Shown: one piece after another, positions 12,620 through 25,289 of the stretch
Layout of the letters: every line of letters begins with the position of its first letter
How positions within the stretch are numbered: the stretch's first letter is position 1
Source: Enoplosus armatus
Taxonomy: Eukaryota; Chordata; Actinopteri; Centrarchiformes; Enoplosidae
Direction: 5' to 3'
Assembly (NCBI RefSeq): GCF_043641665.1
Contig: NC_092193.1
Location: 8,982,501 to 9,046,500, forward strand
Length of the DNA: 64,000 bases
Position numbers and translations under genes: made by a program
The notes under the pieces: model-generated
What the model saw: the letters and a program-made list of their open reading frames with translations, nothing else
Told to the model about the DNA's origin: nothing
Databases searched by the model: none

Positions 12620-13118
12620 TATTGGATGTCTAAAAAAGAATGCCTTGTCGTATTTAATGTGTTAATGTTAACGTTACACATCTCGTTTTAACTTATGAGG
12701 GTAGTTGGTCTATGGGTAGTTTATTACTGAACCCACCCGTCACAAAGCCACACCGTCACACGCCGCACCACCCACCACCACAAGTAAATTCTCAACCTGT
12801 GAGAAACGCTGCATATACACAGCCTGCTACATCCTGTGTCTCAAGCTCTGTGTGTTTTCAGATGATCTCAGGCTACAAGCCTTGTTTTGATAATATTATA
12901 TATGCATGTTTACCAATTGATGTGGAAGACAAGACAATTGACTCCTACTTTCAGTCTTGTATGAAGACTTACTGCAACTTTGACAACTACGTCCGACCAT
13001 TTGTATTATCTTTCTTCAGTCAAAGCAGCTTTAATCAATATTTTTATATGAACACATATGACTGATTGTATATGAAAGGTATCGCTATTGATGAACCTAC
13101 AGAGAATTATGATCCGAC

Positions 13119-13590
13119 TAGGGAAAGGGAAGTTAGATTTTTTTGCTTTCTTGACAAAAGTTAGTTGAGGAGATTGATACCACTCTCATGTCTGTCTGTT
13201 AAATGTGAAGCTACAGCCAGCCACTTGGCCAGGCACAGCAACTTCCTGGAGTCTCCTCTGGTTGCCTAGCAACTGCTCAGAGCCAAGAAATTGTCCGGCA
13301 CATAAACCCCCGTGGAAACGCAGAAAATGTCGTTTTTCACACTTTGGTTTTTGTACAGATTGAACAAAAGAGATAAAACATGTTAACTGGTGAGTTTTAG
13401 AGCTGCTGGTAGGCAGATTTTGTTACCGTTTGATAGAGCCAGTCAAGCTGTTTCCCCCTGTTTCCTTTATGCTAAGCTAAGCTAAGCTGCTCCTGGCTGT
13501 AGCTTCATATTTAGCATTAGATATGGTATCAGTCTTCTCGTGTAACTCCTCACCAGAAAGTAAAGAAGCATATCTCCCAAAATGTCAAAC
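13119..13590. mobile_element. Fold-back MITE-like repeat, family A, both arms
   Basis: The left arm (13,119-13,225) carries GATTGATACCACTCTCATG and GAAGCTACAGCCAGCC. The right arm (13,385-13,590) carries their reverse complements (CTGGCTGTAGCTTCATAT, ATGGTATCAGTC), the inverted TTAGCTTAGC block and the terminal CCCAAAATGTCAAAC. The two arms can pair, so the copy is a fold-back element of about 0.47 kb with a non-family middle. Confidence 0.7.
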
Positions 13591-13870
13591 ACACCTCCTG
13601 CCAAGCACCAAACAGCAGACAGACACAGTTAGCCACTAGCTAGTGAACATAGTGAAGCATTCAGCAGCTAAAGAGCCAGATATTTTCCCTCAGGAGTTGG
13701 TGAAGACCAAAAAACAGCTAAAAGGAGAGTCAATGTTGGACTTCACCAGAAACACAACTTCAAATTAATGGTAATGTTGCTCTCTATCCTGTGGATGTCA
13801 GTTAGCAACACTTAAAAGGTGATCATATGTGCTGTGTTCACAGCTAGCTTCCACTGCCCCGAAGTGGCCA
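13591..13870 (-). mobile_element. Dispersed repeat, family B
   Basis: Its reverse complement reads through a TCACCAACTCCTGAGGG block, GGCTCTTTAGCTGCTGAATG and GTCTGCTGTTTGGTGCTTGG. It is closely related to 43.76-44.1 kb and resembles 36.85, 54.9 and 61.9 kb. It directly abuts a family A copy, so the two may be parts of one composite element. Confidence 0.6.
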
Positions 13871-14546
13871 AAAAACTCACTGCAGGTTTAAACAATGTGA
13901 ATGTAAAAAGTAACAAAAGACAGAAAGTTATCATATGAAAAATGACTCTGGGTGTAAAGGCAAAATCTTTAGCTGGATGAAGATCACAGCCAGAAAAACT
14001 CTCTCTCTCTTTCTCCGTCTTCACTCTGTCTCTGTCTCTTGAGCCTCGGCCCCTTGCGTTTTAACCTACAACCCAGCCCTCCCGCTCTTATCAAAAATGC
14101 ATTAGCCATGCTACACTTGATATTATGGAGCCTCAGAGCTCTCTCGTGGCTCCAGCACATCTTGCTGTGGGCAAGTTCATCTCCCACAAACAACCTGGTG
14201 CACAGTGGGACGGACAGAAGTTATCTTTGGCTTGGCACTACCAGCTTCGACAGCGTGCATCTAATGTATTAAGAAAATACAGCAAAATCTACATTCACTG
14301 GGCATAAAAAGAGGTCATTTAAAAGGAGCATGTCTCATGAAATTACACTTTTTTGACTTATCTATCTATCGTTACAAATTTTAAATTTAGTCAGAGGTAT
14401 TGCAATCCATCTACAGTCTACAAAAAAAATCATTTTTCAACACTACAAATCAATTTTCAAAGGAAACTACACTCGAGCACGGTCTGCGCTGAAGATTATA
14501 TCCCCCTGCTGAAAGCACAAACGAACGAGTGACATCATAAAAATGA

Positions 14547-14571
14547 GGGGAGGGGGGGGGGGGGGGGGGGG
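14547..14571 (+). repeat. Poly-G run
   Basis: Four G, one A, then twenty consecutive G. It could form a quadruplex on the plus strand. Homopolymers this long are prone to sequencing or assembly error. Confidence 0.9.
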
Positions 14572-14797
14572 CAGAGAGACAGAGCACTACACACTGTCAT
14601 TATGAGGGATCTGGGTCACGTCACGAAGAAGCGGGGCATGATGGTAACGATACAACATATTGTCCAGGAGTTGGGAAAATGATGTCATATTGTCTGTATA
14701 GCAGCCTCTGAATAAATAATACAATCTAATCTTGCAGCTCATAAACATTTTAACATAAATATATCTTGCTCCCACATTCTCTTCATGTCTTCAAAAC

Positions 14798-15172
14798 AGA
14801 GCTGCAGCAATTAGTTGTATAATGGATTAGTAAATCAACAGACAGTTAACTGATTCATTGTTTAACTTCAAATTCTGGTTTGAATGTGAATATATTTGTC
14901 TTGACGGGATATTTGGGGGTTTTGGGCTGTTGCTCAGAGAAACGAGACATTTAATAATGTCACCGTCCTGTGAGAGGAATGCCTCCTCTGTTGCTCTTCC
15001 TGAGGTTTCCTATATTTTTTCCCAGTTAAAGGTTTTTTTGGGGAGTATTTCCAAATCAAGGGTCTAAGGATAGAAGATGTTGTATACGGTTGACTTGACC
15101 TTAGGTTCTGGGAAATTGTGATGGGCATATCACAATTTTATGACATTTTACAGACCAAATTATTAATCAATT
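14798..15172 (+). mobile_element. Family C repeat copy
   Basis: Begins GAGCTGCAGCAATTAGTTG, contains GGGTTTTGGGCTGTTGCTC and GGGAAATTGTGATGGGCAT, and ends near AATTATTAATCAATTAC. The order of blocks matches the copy at 22.9-23.2 kb. Confidence 0.65.
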
Positions 15173-16257
15173 ACAAAAAAAAAAAAAGCTCTTTAGTTTC
15201 AGGTAGTCTGAATCCACTTGTTTGTTTAAGGTGTGTTATGCGTAAAATAGTAAAAATGCTAAATTTTCGATCAATATGTTAAATGGAAACATTCTTCTGC
15301 TGGGAGATGAGCACATCTTTGCAATCTTTGGAACATCTGAGATATCAGATACTAACTTAAATACAGTTCTGAGGTTTTGAGCAAGTTACTCAAATTTTTT
15401 GTGCTCTGATTTCACCAATGCATCATCATGTTATGTAACATTACACCTATGATAGCCCACTATCACCTATATTAAACGATCAATACGTCAAACACCGCCC
15501 AGTCACTGAATTTGAGAGCATTCGAGTTTCTTTTTTTTTTCCAGTGAGCGAGCTTCATGATGGCGCGCCATGAATGAATCAGCCACTCGACTCCACAACG
15601 CTGACCTTTCAGTGTTCGTTAACTGACTGGATTCAGCAGTTCATCCCTCATCCTTACAGAAAAAAACTGTGAGTGGCACTCATGTCCCCTGAGAGTGACA
15701 AAACAAAAGTATGTATGTGGTGTGAGTGATGTATGAAAGGCACCCGTTTCATAGCCGTTCTGAGGATTATATGTTGCATTTAAATATCATTTACAAGAAT
15801 TTTCTCTCCATTATTCAGTCTGACATCGTGTTTATGTTACCCCTGTCCTATTTTGGGAGGCGAGGTTATTTTGCCATAACCTATAAGTAGTGACTCATCT
15901 CATCTACGCACATTTTCAAATCTGCACAAAAGCTGCAATCACTTAACGTTTGTCATGTCAAATTAAGAAATATGGCAATTTCGATTTAAAAAAAAAAAAC
16001 AACCTTTATTGATGCTTCAATCTTCTGCATGCTTGTTGCCATTTTTTGGCAATTTTTCTGTCACAATATTCCTGGCTCTAACACATCAAAATGATTTCAC
16101 TATTCTTAATCCAGCCTACAAACCTCTAGTTTGCTTGGTTGTGTTTTTTAAGAGGGTTCATGAGGCATGTCACTGGTGCGGGAACACGAATAATCATTCA
16201 TCAACAGAAAAAACAACAATTTTTCTAATCGATTAATAATAAAGGTCCTTAGTCACG

Positions 16258-16480
16258 CAAAATTGCCAAAGATTGACTGGTGCTAACTTCTCAAATGTGA
16301 TAATTTGCTGATTTATTCCGTTTTATATCATTATAAATGGAATAACTTTGGGTTTTGGACTGTTGGTCTGACAAAATGAGCCACATGTTTCATTAGTTGT
16401 GACTTGATTCTCTTTTACTAAACAATGTTTTAATTAATCTGGAAAATATTCAATTGATTTACCAATAATTGACATAATCC
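16258..16480 (+). mobile_element. Family C repeat copy, decayed
   Basis: Shares the block TTGGGTTTTGGACTGTTGGT and terminal AATTGATTTACCAATAATTG with the other family C copies. The ends are unclear. Confidence 0.5.
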
Positions 16481-17083
16481 TAATAATGCCTTAGCCTCAC
16501 TGCTTCAGTCTGCACTGCAGAAGTCGCTTTACACTGCATTCTACATTTTATGCATATCTGCTGGATTGCTTTATGGCACAGAGGGGGTGGAAGTTGTAGT
16601 TCTTGCAACACAAACAGAGATCACAATTTCACAACAGATACGAGAAAAAATGAAAGTCAGATAAAAAAAACATCACTTGCTACATGTTTATCTGCTTCAG
16701 CAAAGCCACAGAGGAAACCTTAGGGAGGCCCGAAGTGGAGCCCGCGGCAGAGAGATGTCCCATGATAACCTTTGATTTGTCCCACAAGATGGATCTCATA
16801 ACTCAAGGCCAAAGTGTAGATGACATGATCGATAACAAGCATCTGTACTTGCCGTCAGAGGTGCATGCTAAAATCATGTGTCTGTTATGCCTGAAGGTAG
16901 AATTGAGACGACATTGCGTTTACATTACGACACTGACAGTTCCTCATGATTTGTGCTGTGTGTGACACTTAGATAGGTGTTTGTAGATGCAAATGCAATG
17001 TATATATACATATATTTAGGCCTATATTTTTAACATACAAATATGAAACAGAGAGAGAAAGGCAAAGAGTACAGTTTGTCACT

Positions 17084-17102
17084 GAGAGAGAGAGAGAGAG
17101 AG
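17084..17102. repeat. (GA)n microsatellite
   Basis: A short GA tract within a purine-rich stretch. Confidence 0.85.
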
Positions 17103-17754
17103 AAAAAGAGAGACAGAGTAAGGAGCAAATAAATAGTGGAAAATACGAGAAGTGAAGCCAGGAGAGGAGTGGTAAATGACTCTGACCTCTGCCCTCCCCC
17201 TCTGCCATCCTCTGCTTACAAACACACAGAGGGGAGAGGAGAGGAATATCCAATTCTACTATCTGCCTATCTATCTATAAAGACAGGACAACTAATTGTG
17301 TTTAAATTGAAATCTGAGAAATTTGAATTTGCAATTCAGTGCAATTTTCTAATCACAAGAACTGGGATTGCATTTAATTAACCATATCCTGTCGTCCTGA
17401 CAAGCCAGAAGAAGAGGTGGAAGTGTTAGACAGTGGTTGTTGATTTCACTGGCTGCAGTGATAACTGTCGCTGGCAAATTTAATCATCCCTGGCTAATTA
17501 GCATCCGTGAGTGCGGCCAAACTACAAAATAAAACTCTAAGCTGTTGTCTGTTTAGCATCTGTAAAAGTTTTGACAGGAAACCTCAAACAACAATGTTGA
17601 TTATGACAGTTTGTATTAAGAATTTATAGGCATTTTTAATGTGCATGGCATCATTTCAGTTTAAAGTCTATGAGAAAAGCATGCATCATGGTTTTAACAA
17701 ACATGTTCCACCCTGTCAGGAACAAGTATATTCCACCATGATATACAATAAATA

Positions 17755-18150
17755 TTAAGTAAGACTAACATCAGCATGCTAACATGCTCACAATGACGAT
17801 GATAAGCAGGTATAAAGTTTACCATGTTCACCATCGTAGTTTAGCGTGTTAGCATGCTAACATTTGCTAATCTGCACTAAACACAAAGTACAGCTGAGGC
17901 TGATGGGAATACTGAAACAACATTTTGACCTGATGATGGCGCTAGATGAAAAGTCAGAGGATCACCACAGTTATTACAATTAATCCTGAGGGGGACATGC
18001 ATGTCTGCACCAAATTTCATTGCAATCCATCCAATAATTGTTGAGACATTTCACTAAAAACCACAAATGCCACCCTCATGATAGCACTAGCGGAAAGGTC
18101 AAGGACCAAAGTGGTGGACTGACCATCATTGCCATCCCTAGAGCCATGCA
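17755..18150 (+). mobile_element. Dispersed repeat, family D (GCATGCTAACATGCT type)
   Basis: Contains TCAGCATGCTAACATGCTC, then GTGTTAGCATGCTAACATTT, CAGCTGAGGCTGATGGGAAT and CAAATTTCATTGCAATCCAT. This block order is familiar from a very common perch-like fish repeat. No coding capacity is seen. A single copy was found in this window. Confidence 0.7.
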
Positions 18151-19738
18151 TCCATCCAAGCATGGCTAAAAATGTTATAATGTTACCACTCGTTAATGTA
18201 ACATCTGTGCTGTATCTGATATTGCTCTCTATTTACTGCCACTCGTTTCATTTCCTGCAATGGAACAAAAGAAAAGAGACACTACACCTGCCAGTGAAAA
18301 TGATTCATGAGTATCTGAAATCTTAATTTGCTGCTCACTATAGAGTAAACCAGTGTTCATTATGTATGGAATAGTGAATAAGTAAGTGACCGAGGGATCT
18401 ATATTATTATCTATACTGTTTTCAGATTATTGTGACAGATTCATTTTACCTAGTGACGCCTGTGGACTTTCACTGTAGCTACAAAAGGCATCAAGCTAAA
18501 AACAGAACCCAGCAGAAAAGAAAAGAGCAAATATGAAAAGAGCTGAGTGGAGGGAGGCAGAACAGAAGAGAAGAGAGTAAAAGCAGACCTAATCAGAACA
18601 AAACTCCAGTCTTCTCTGTGCTCAACCCTTCTCTACTCAGCTCTGCCCATGCGGATATTAAATTGCCTCTCAGCTGTCTCTGATCTGAAGGAGGTTGGAC
18701 TGTTTAAAAGCCTGATATCACATTGCCTCTCTGCTCTTCCTTCTGCTTTGTGCCCTGCTTTGTTTTAAAAAAGGTCCCATTCCCTTTCCACGTTTTTGTA
18801 AATTTGTTTTGCCAGACAAAACTGACAAGAAACAGATGAAATCAATGAGACGTCGCAGCATGGAGAGCTATTTGATGGCACTGGGGAAAGTATTATCACG
18901 TTAAGTCAGACGCTGAAAGACATTCGAGGAATTCTCCTCCAGTGTCACGTCTGCTGTTTCTCAGCATGCAGGCTGCACTCGCCTTATGCAAATACAACAA
19001 AGTCCCGTCTGTAGCTACAATCCATAGACTACAGTTGAAACATCATCTCTCTCTCTCTGTCCTCTTTCTCTATGTCTCCCTCTCTCTCTGATCCAGCTGC
19101 TCATTTGGCAACGGAGCAAAGAAATAAATGAAATGCTTCAGCGGAAGGAAGGCTTCACTGGGAGAAGGACTGTGGGTAGAGGGAGTGAGATGAGGATTTG
19201 GTGAGGGGTTTTAAAGACAGTTTATTTAAATGAGTATCTTTTTTTTAGGCTTAATACATCAGTGGGACATTAGGCTTAAGGCCACTACTGTCCAATTATG
19301 CTTTCAATGGCTGTCGGTTTAATCAACCTGTGTCCTTCGATGTTATTTTTGTGAATGTAACTCACTATGAAGTGAATTGCTGGAGTTTGAAAAGGCCTGT
19401 TTATTCTTCCCAGTATCTGTCATCATGTTGAATAGAAAAGTAGACTGAAGGGCAAACTGAAGATAAACTTAAACTGGAGAGACTTAAGGGTAGTTCCCTT
19501 GATTCATCACTTGAATATTGAGGATTTTAACTGGACTGCAATGAAAACAGTGATAAGAAAACTCTTGTTACTAACTAGTGGGCTAGTCGGTAGTACCCTA
19601 CCCCAATTACACATGGTATTAACATTTGATCTGTGTCTGATAACTTATCTGATCATGGGCCGTTGCATTGGCTTTACTTATTGTTCCTTGGTCTGGGATT
19701 GGGATCGCCCATTGTCTACAATAAGACAACTCCAATAA
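18151..19738. other. Gene-free stretch
   Basis: No exon with recognisable homology and no clear repeat was found. A CT-rich patch at 19.04-19.09 kb is simple sequence. Confidence 0.4.
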
Positions 19739-19739
19739 C

Positions 19740-19970
19740 TTGAAGGAATAGTTTGACATTTTGAGCTTATTTGCTTTCTTACCAAGAGTTAGATGAAAAG
19801 ATCGATACCACTGTCATGTCTGTCTGTTAAATATGAAGCTACAGCCAGCAGCAGGTTAGCTTAGCTTTGCACGAAGACAGGACGCAGGGGCAAACAGCTA
19901 CTGGCTCTGTCCATAGGTAACAAAAGCTGTCCATCAGCACCTCTTAAGCTCACTGATTAACACGTTATAA
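19740..19970 (+). mobile_element. Fold-back MITE-like repeat, family A, left arm
   Basis: Starts with the family end GAATAGTTTGACATTTTGAG (19,746), then GATACCACTGTCATGTCTG, GAAGCTACAGCCAGCAGCAG, GGTTAGCTTAGC and CTACTGGCTCTGTCC. The right arm is missing or unrecognisable. Confidence 0.65.
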
Positions 19971-22151
19971 TTAATCCCTTTCAAAGCCACGGGGGGCACC
20001 ACACAGGTGTTTTTCTGTGCTAGAGATTACATGATGTCACCAAATTGTATGAAATAATAACAAATGATAACAGTGTTAAATGTCTTGCTCTGACAGGAAC
20101 GATAGAATAGAATATATTTAACTTACATGGTGAATTTATGTTAATTAGTGACAGTTGATGTGACCCGCCACCAGTCAGCGCCAGCTAAAACCAAGACGCT
20201 GCTAGCTTAGTTAATGTGTTCTTGTCACTCTCTTCTTCTGCTGCAGTTGCAGCCTAGAGGTGCATTACCACCGCCAGGTAAGCAGCCCTGCTGCCCAAAT
20301 CACGTCACCTTGCGAGGCAGCTGTATTCGCCAGATCACGCAAGAATCATGAGATTGCATGAGAAGCCCCGAATATATAGCATTGTAAACGGTATTGCCAA
20401 ATTTCTACTGGTGGACACATTACTGCTATTGCATGGTATATACCGTCATCGCCCAAAACTAATTCACTCACACACATGGTAGAGCCGGCTAAGGTAAAGG
20501 AGAGCAGCGCAGCGACACTGGCAGTCTGAAGTGGACCAAGAGAAGATCGGATTGTGATACTTCAGATCTTCTTGGAACATCTCTAAATATAACAGAATAC
20601 TGCACTAATGAACTGAAGCTGATAGTTTGACCTTTCAGAGCCTAAAGAAAAGAAAAAGTGAACAAATGACAACAAAAGACACTTACACACACACGCACAC
20701 ACCCGTACATACACACAAACACAGTTCCCATGACAACAAATCTCAACACAAAACAGCGATCAGAAGAATCTGTAGCAGCCGCTGACTGTCAGGATCCGGC
20801 AAGGTGAGGAGACAGAGTGAACCTGAGAAAATCAATGTGAAACACGCTGTTTGCTCTTCACTGAGCTTCATGAAAGATGGAAGCAAGTTAATCTACAGCG
20901 GTACTTTCCTCTGCAGGACTGAACAGAGGAGAAACGACTGTGGAGGACCTGATCATAGTATTTACACAAAGCTGATCCAAACACTCAGTTGCAACAGTGA
21001 CATAACATGCTCCAGTCGACCAAGCGGCAGCACAGAGGAGGCTGTTTTTGGCTGAAAGAACAGGGTGTCCCGAGTTATTTCCTCTTATAATAAAGATACA
21101 GAAACCCTCAGTCAGAGCACAGTAGCACTGGGACAAATGTGTTTACACTGTGTGCCCCTGAAACAGAGACTCAGTCAAATCAGAGCCCTGAGGTCATTTC
21201 TGCACCAGCGGTAATACATTAGCCAAGTTATTAGTGTTTACTAAGTGGGGATTTTCACATCACTATATGAAAACAGGTTGTATCACACACGCTAGTTCTT
21301 ACATCAGATATACAGATTAGTTGCTACTAAATATTTCCACCCAGTGACTGCCAGGGGTAACTGTTCTGTAGCTAACTGAGCTAGCTAACTGGCAAAGCTA
21401 ACATTAGCTAGCTAATATAAAGTATGACCTGTTTAGATTGAAGAGCAAAAGAGGTAAAATGAAATAAGATCAACCTATTCAACTTTATCAAAATTCTGTT
21501 TAATAATCATTTAAACTAGAAAGATTTAAATTATTAAACACAATATACTTCAAATTACAAAACATTATGCTAATAACGTTAGACTAGCTAATTGGCTAAA
21601 TAGCATCAATTACATCAGCATAATCGGATATTTCCCAATCATTCTAAAGTTCATGAGTACAACTAACTCTGAAACACATATTTCTGCAAGTATAAATAAA
21701 ACCAAGTCTTTACAGAGGATTGGCAGTTAAGTTTAATATATTGCTAGGCCCCCTAAAAGGTAGCTTTGCGTATGTGACAGTTTGTGATGCCATGTTTCCT
21801 AGCAATGTACAAAGCATTTAGGAAGGACTTTACACACAAACTTAGCCAGGAATTAACAAACAGCTGGTGCAACCCTGACTGAAGCTGTGACCTTCAGGTT
21901 CCAGGACAGCCTGATTAACCACAGAGACCATCCTGCCACCTATCTGTATTTCTCAAAAACAAAGTCAGGACAATAAGGCATCACTGCAGAGGACAAAAAC
22001 AGCAAAAGAATCACCTCTTGTGTTGATCTTTTTGGTAAATGCATTTGCAATCAATACGCTGACAAATCTGCTGATGCAGCAAGCTCTCTTTTTAAAAAGG
22101 ACGTATCATGTGATAACCAATCAACAGAAAACAGATACACTTGTACTCCTC

Positions 22152-22188
<37 letters not shown>

Positions 22189-22904
22189 TAATAAAAATTA
22201 ACCAAAACAAAACATGAATAAAAAAACACCACCTGCCACCTGTAATTACACAGCCTGATGCCATAACCACCTCTCTGCTATCTGATAAGCCTGGAGTCAA
22301 GTCACAGATAACACAGGTTTTCACAGCAGATGGCCAAAAGATGTTCCTATAATATCATTGCACGAGTGAACTTGACTGAATTAGGATGATGTGTGCTCTC
22401 TGACACTGAACTGGTTTACTGAGAACAGGTTGAAACGTAAACTTGGCAGTTTATTCTTGAACTTGGAAACAACAACTGACCAGACAATGCCCACTCGAAT
22501 CTTGTTCTGGGGCTTTCAGAACAGATTGAGTTTACTGTAGATGTTTTTAGCCATGTTTCTGAGCATCTCTTGTGTGACATCTTACCTATGTTGACTTAAA
22601 ATCCACCCAATAGGCTTTTTTTCCCACTGTGACATGTCAAAATGTCTTCAGTGAAAAAGGCCTATCAATCTGAGCAACTGAGCAGACACAGTCTACTGAT
22701 GAGGACCATGTGATGCAGTCAAAAGCTCCAGAACAAGCGAGTTACTGGTCCTTGAGTTGAGATTGTTTTGTCAACTTTCTTCCTGGCTGTGTGCACGCAC
22801 GTGAGATATACAGATCATTACACATCAAATATCTGTCAATTATTTACTTGTTCATTGAGTTGAACAAGTTATTATTGTGTAACAGGATGTTTTCTCATGG
22901 TAGT
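19971..22904. other. Gene-free stretch
   Basis: No recognisable exon. It contains a low-complexity AGCTAGCTAAC patch at 21.37-21.42 kb and one CA microsatellite, listed separately. Confidence 0.4.
22154..22186. repeat. (CA)n microsatellite
   Basis: An uninterrupted CA tract of about 16 units. Confidence 0.95.
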
Positions 22905-23215
22905 GTCGTCGATTTACTGAAAAACAATCAGCTATTTTGACCAATTTGATCATTTATTGATTGCTTCAGTCAATTTTCAAGTAAAGATACCAAACATTCC
23001 CTTATTCCAGCTGCTAATTGGTCAGTATTTTATGCTTTTCTCCTGTCTTATGTGATAGTAAACTGATTTGGATTGGATTTTTTCTAGGTTTTGAACTGTT
23101 GGTCGGACAAAAGAAGCTATTTCATAACATCACCTTGGGCTTTAGGGAATTGTGATGGACATTTCTCACTATTTTCTGACATTTTATTGAATTGATTAAT
23201 CCAGATACTATTCAG
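22905..23215 (+). mobile_element. Family C repeat copy
   Basis: Contains TTTTGAACTGTTGGTCGGAC, GGGAATTGTGATGGACATTT and terminal GAATTGATTAATCC, in the same order as at 14.8-15.17 kb. Confidence 0.6.
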
Positions 23216-24108
23216 CTGATCAGAACTCTTCAGCCATTAACACTAAATAAAAATTCAAAACTCACTAAATAGCTATCCGAAATATAAAACATGGCCTTAA
23301 CGTGACAAGATCAAATGTTTTGTGCAATACAGCAGCAAAAGGAAAATTGAAACTCGATTAAACTCACTACACCACAGGCCAACTTAGCTTCAGCACAAAG
23401 CGTGGTAGTTCCAGTCCACTTGCTACTATAGCCTCTATAGCAGTAGCCCTAAAGAGATACTGTGTCATAAATGAGAGAGATGTCAGATTGGATTATGGTC
23501 TAGGTACAGAGCTTCTGTGTAAGCGCCTGGTTAGGTTAAGCATCATGATGAAGAAGCCCCCTCCTCCTCCTCTTCTTCTTTCTCTCTCATTTCCCCAGTG
23601 TAACGCTGGCTGTGCACACTGGTACACTTTGCTCCTAGTGTGCTGTGACCAGACCATGAGACAAGAGATGCTGTAGTCCACAGACTTTACATCATCTTTC
23701 AAATTGGGACAAAAATAGTGGGCAATTTCAGAGAGCCGTAATAAAAAGTGGATGTTAAGAGCTTTAAAAGCTCCAAATTGAACTCAAAAGCATGGTTGAA
23801 ATATTCCTCTCAGCAGTCTGTATGCTGGGATGGTTCATTTACTATAGAGGAACAGTGCAGGGAGGCTGAGTGAAGCCTAGTATGGCGGGTGTAAAGAAGC
23901 TGCTAGTTTGAGGAAATGTGCATGATAACAAAAGAGGGGTAGGGGGCAGTGCACGCGATCATATGTCCACAATATTCACAGCTTGAATAAAAGCACAAGA
24001 TTGCAGAATGGCAGTATTAATGTATGGAGGCTGGATGGAAACAAAGGATAGCGTGCATGCGATGCTGAATGAAACAATGCGTCCCAGGAGGAAGATACAG
24101 CAACCTAC

Positions 24109-24650
24109 CTTGATGTTGTCAGGCGAGCACTTCTATCTGTGCATCTTCTTTTACTGGAGCACTGCTGATTTCATTCACATCAGCCGCGGGAAAAGAATCA
24201 AATAAAAAAACTGTCAAGGAGCTTTTAGTTGCCAAAAATGTTTGTTAAAAAAAGAACAAAACAAAACAAAAAAAACCCCACCAAAAGCTAGAGGCTCAGC
24301 CCAGCTCGCTCTGCTAAGGGATAACTATATTCTTTCCCACATACAGGCTATTATGTGTGCTCTTCATCAGGAAAAAAGCCTCATGTTGTGTAGCTTTACG
24401 CTAGCCGAACGGCTAACGTAACCCGTAACGATATTTCTACCGCAAACCGGTGAGTAGAGAGATGCTATCCTCATGATTTTCCGTCATCCCGCTGTGTTTT
24501 GGTGAGGGTGATAAGAAAGCAGAGAAAAGGATGCTCTCAGGCTGTGGCAGCGAGCAGGTCCCTTCGCTCTCCTGCTGTCTACGGAAGCCCGGATGGTCCA
24601 GAAAAGAAACTCGCTTTCTTTTTTATTCCGCTCATCTGGTAGAAGGGAAG
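24109..24650 (-). promoter_or_regulatory. b4galt2: Candidate b4galt2 distal promoter and untranslated first exon
   Basis: A CpG-richer block (about 24.38-24.65 kb) stands out from the AT-rich surroundings between the atp6v0b 3' end and b4galt2. On the minus strand the sequence below it runs to CATCAAG followed by GTAGGT (donor at 24,108-24,103), a near-consensus 5' splice site. b4galt2 is the nearest gene downstream on that strand and needs a 5' exon, so I infer a promoter plus non-coding first exon spliced about 21 kb to the ATG exon. No transcript evidence is available. A plus-strand start, with the donor-like CCGGTGAGTAG near 24.45 kb, is an alternative. Confidence 0.35.
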
Positions 24651-24973
24651 CTGAAGTGAAATCACGAGAGATAATAATATCACTTTTAATAAAAAAAATA
24701 ATGATAATACATTTGATTCATATTGAATTTCATAACAGATGTTTCAAAGTGTTTCAGAAGGCAGTAAGAAAAGATAAAAATGTCTAAATAAACAGAAAAC
24801 GCGCCATCTCCAGTTAATAGTTGATGTTTAACCTCAGATGATCTTTTTTTTTCTTTTTTGTGTGATATTTAGTACTTACTTCTTCAATTGTATTGACTAA
24901 TTGGTCATGGGCTATTGGTTCACTAATATATGTTTTGTCTATTTGTTTATTATAGTCATTAGATTTCAGCTGA

Positions 24974-25262
24974 GATATATTTGAGAATAGTTAATTGTTT
25001 TGCATGGTCTTTTTAAACTGGGAATACACCATAAGTCATTTGGTGTTAATGTAAAATCCCGCTACAACATCAAAATAAAATAAATTGTATAACAGTCTAA
25101 CAGTTTGTACAGCTGCCCCCTCATACTCAATTAGTCGATAAATTGGTTGAATTTAATTTGTTTATTCGATTTTAGATGATATATACTTTAGATTAAGTTG
25201 ATTGTTGCAGGGTCTCTTTAAAATGGATATAAGCCATTAGTCATTTGGCATTAATGTAAAAG
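24974..25262 (+). repeat. Imperfect direct repeat, two ~85-bp copies
   Basis: Copy 1 (24,974-25,057) and copy 2 (25,178-25,262) share GGTCT-TTTAAA, then CAT-AGTCATTTGG and TTAATGTAAAA in the same order. The copies are separated by about 120 bases of AT-rich DNA. Confidence 0.65.
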
Positions 25263-25289
25263 GTAAAACATCTGGCATCACAGTGATCT

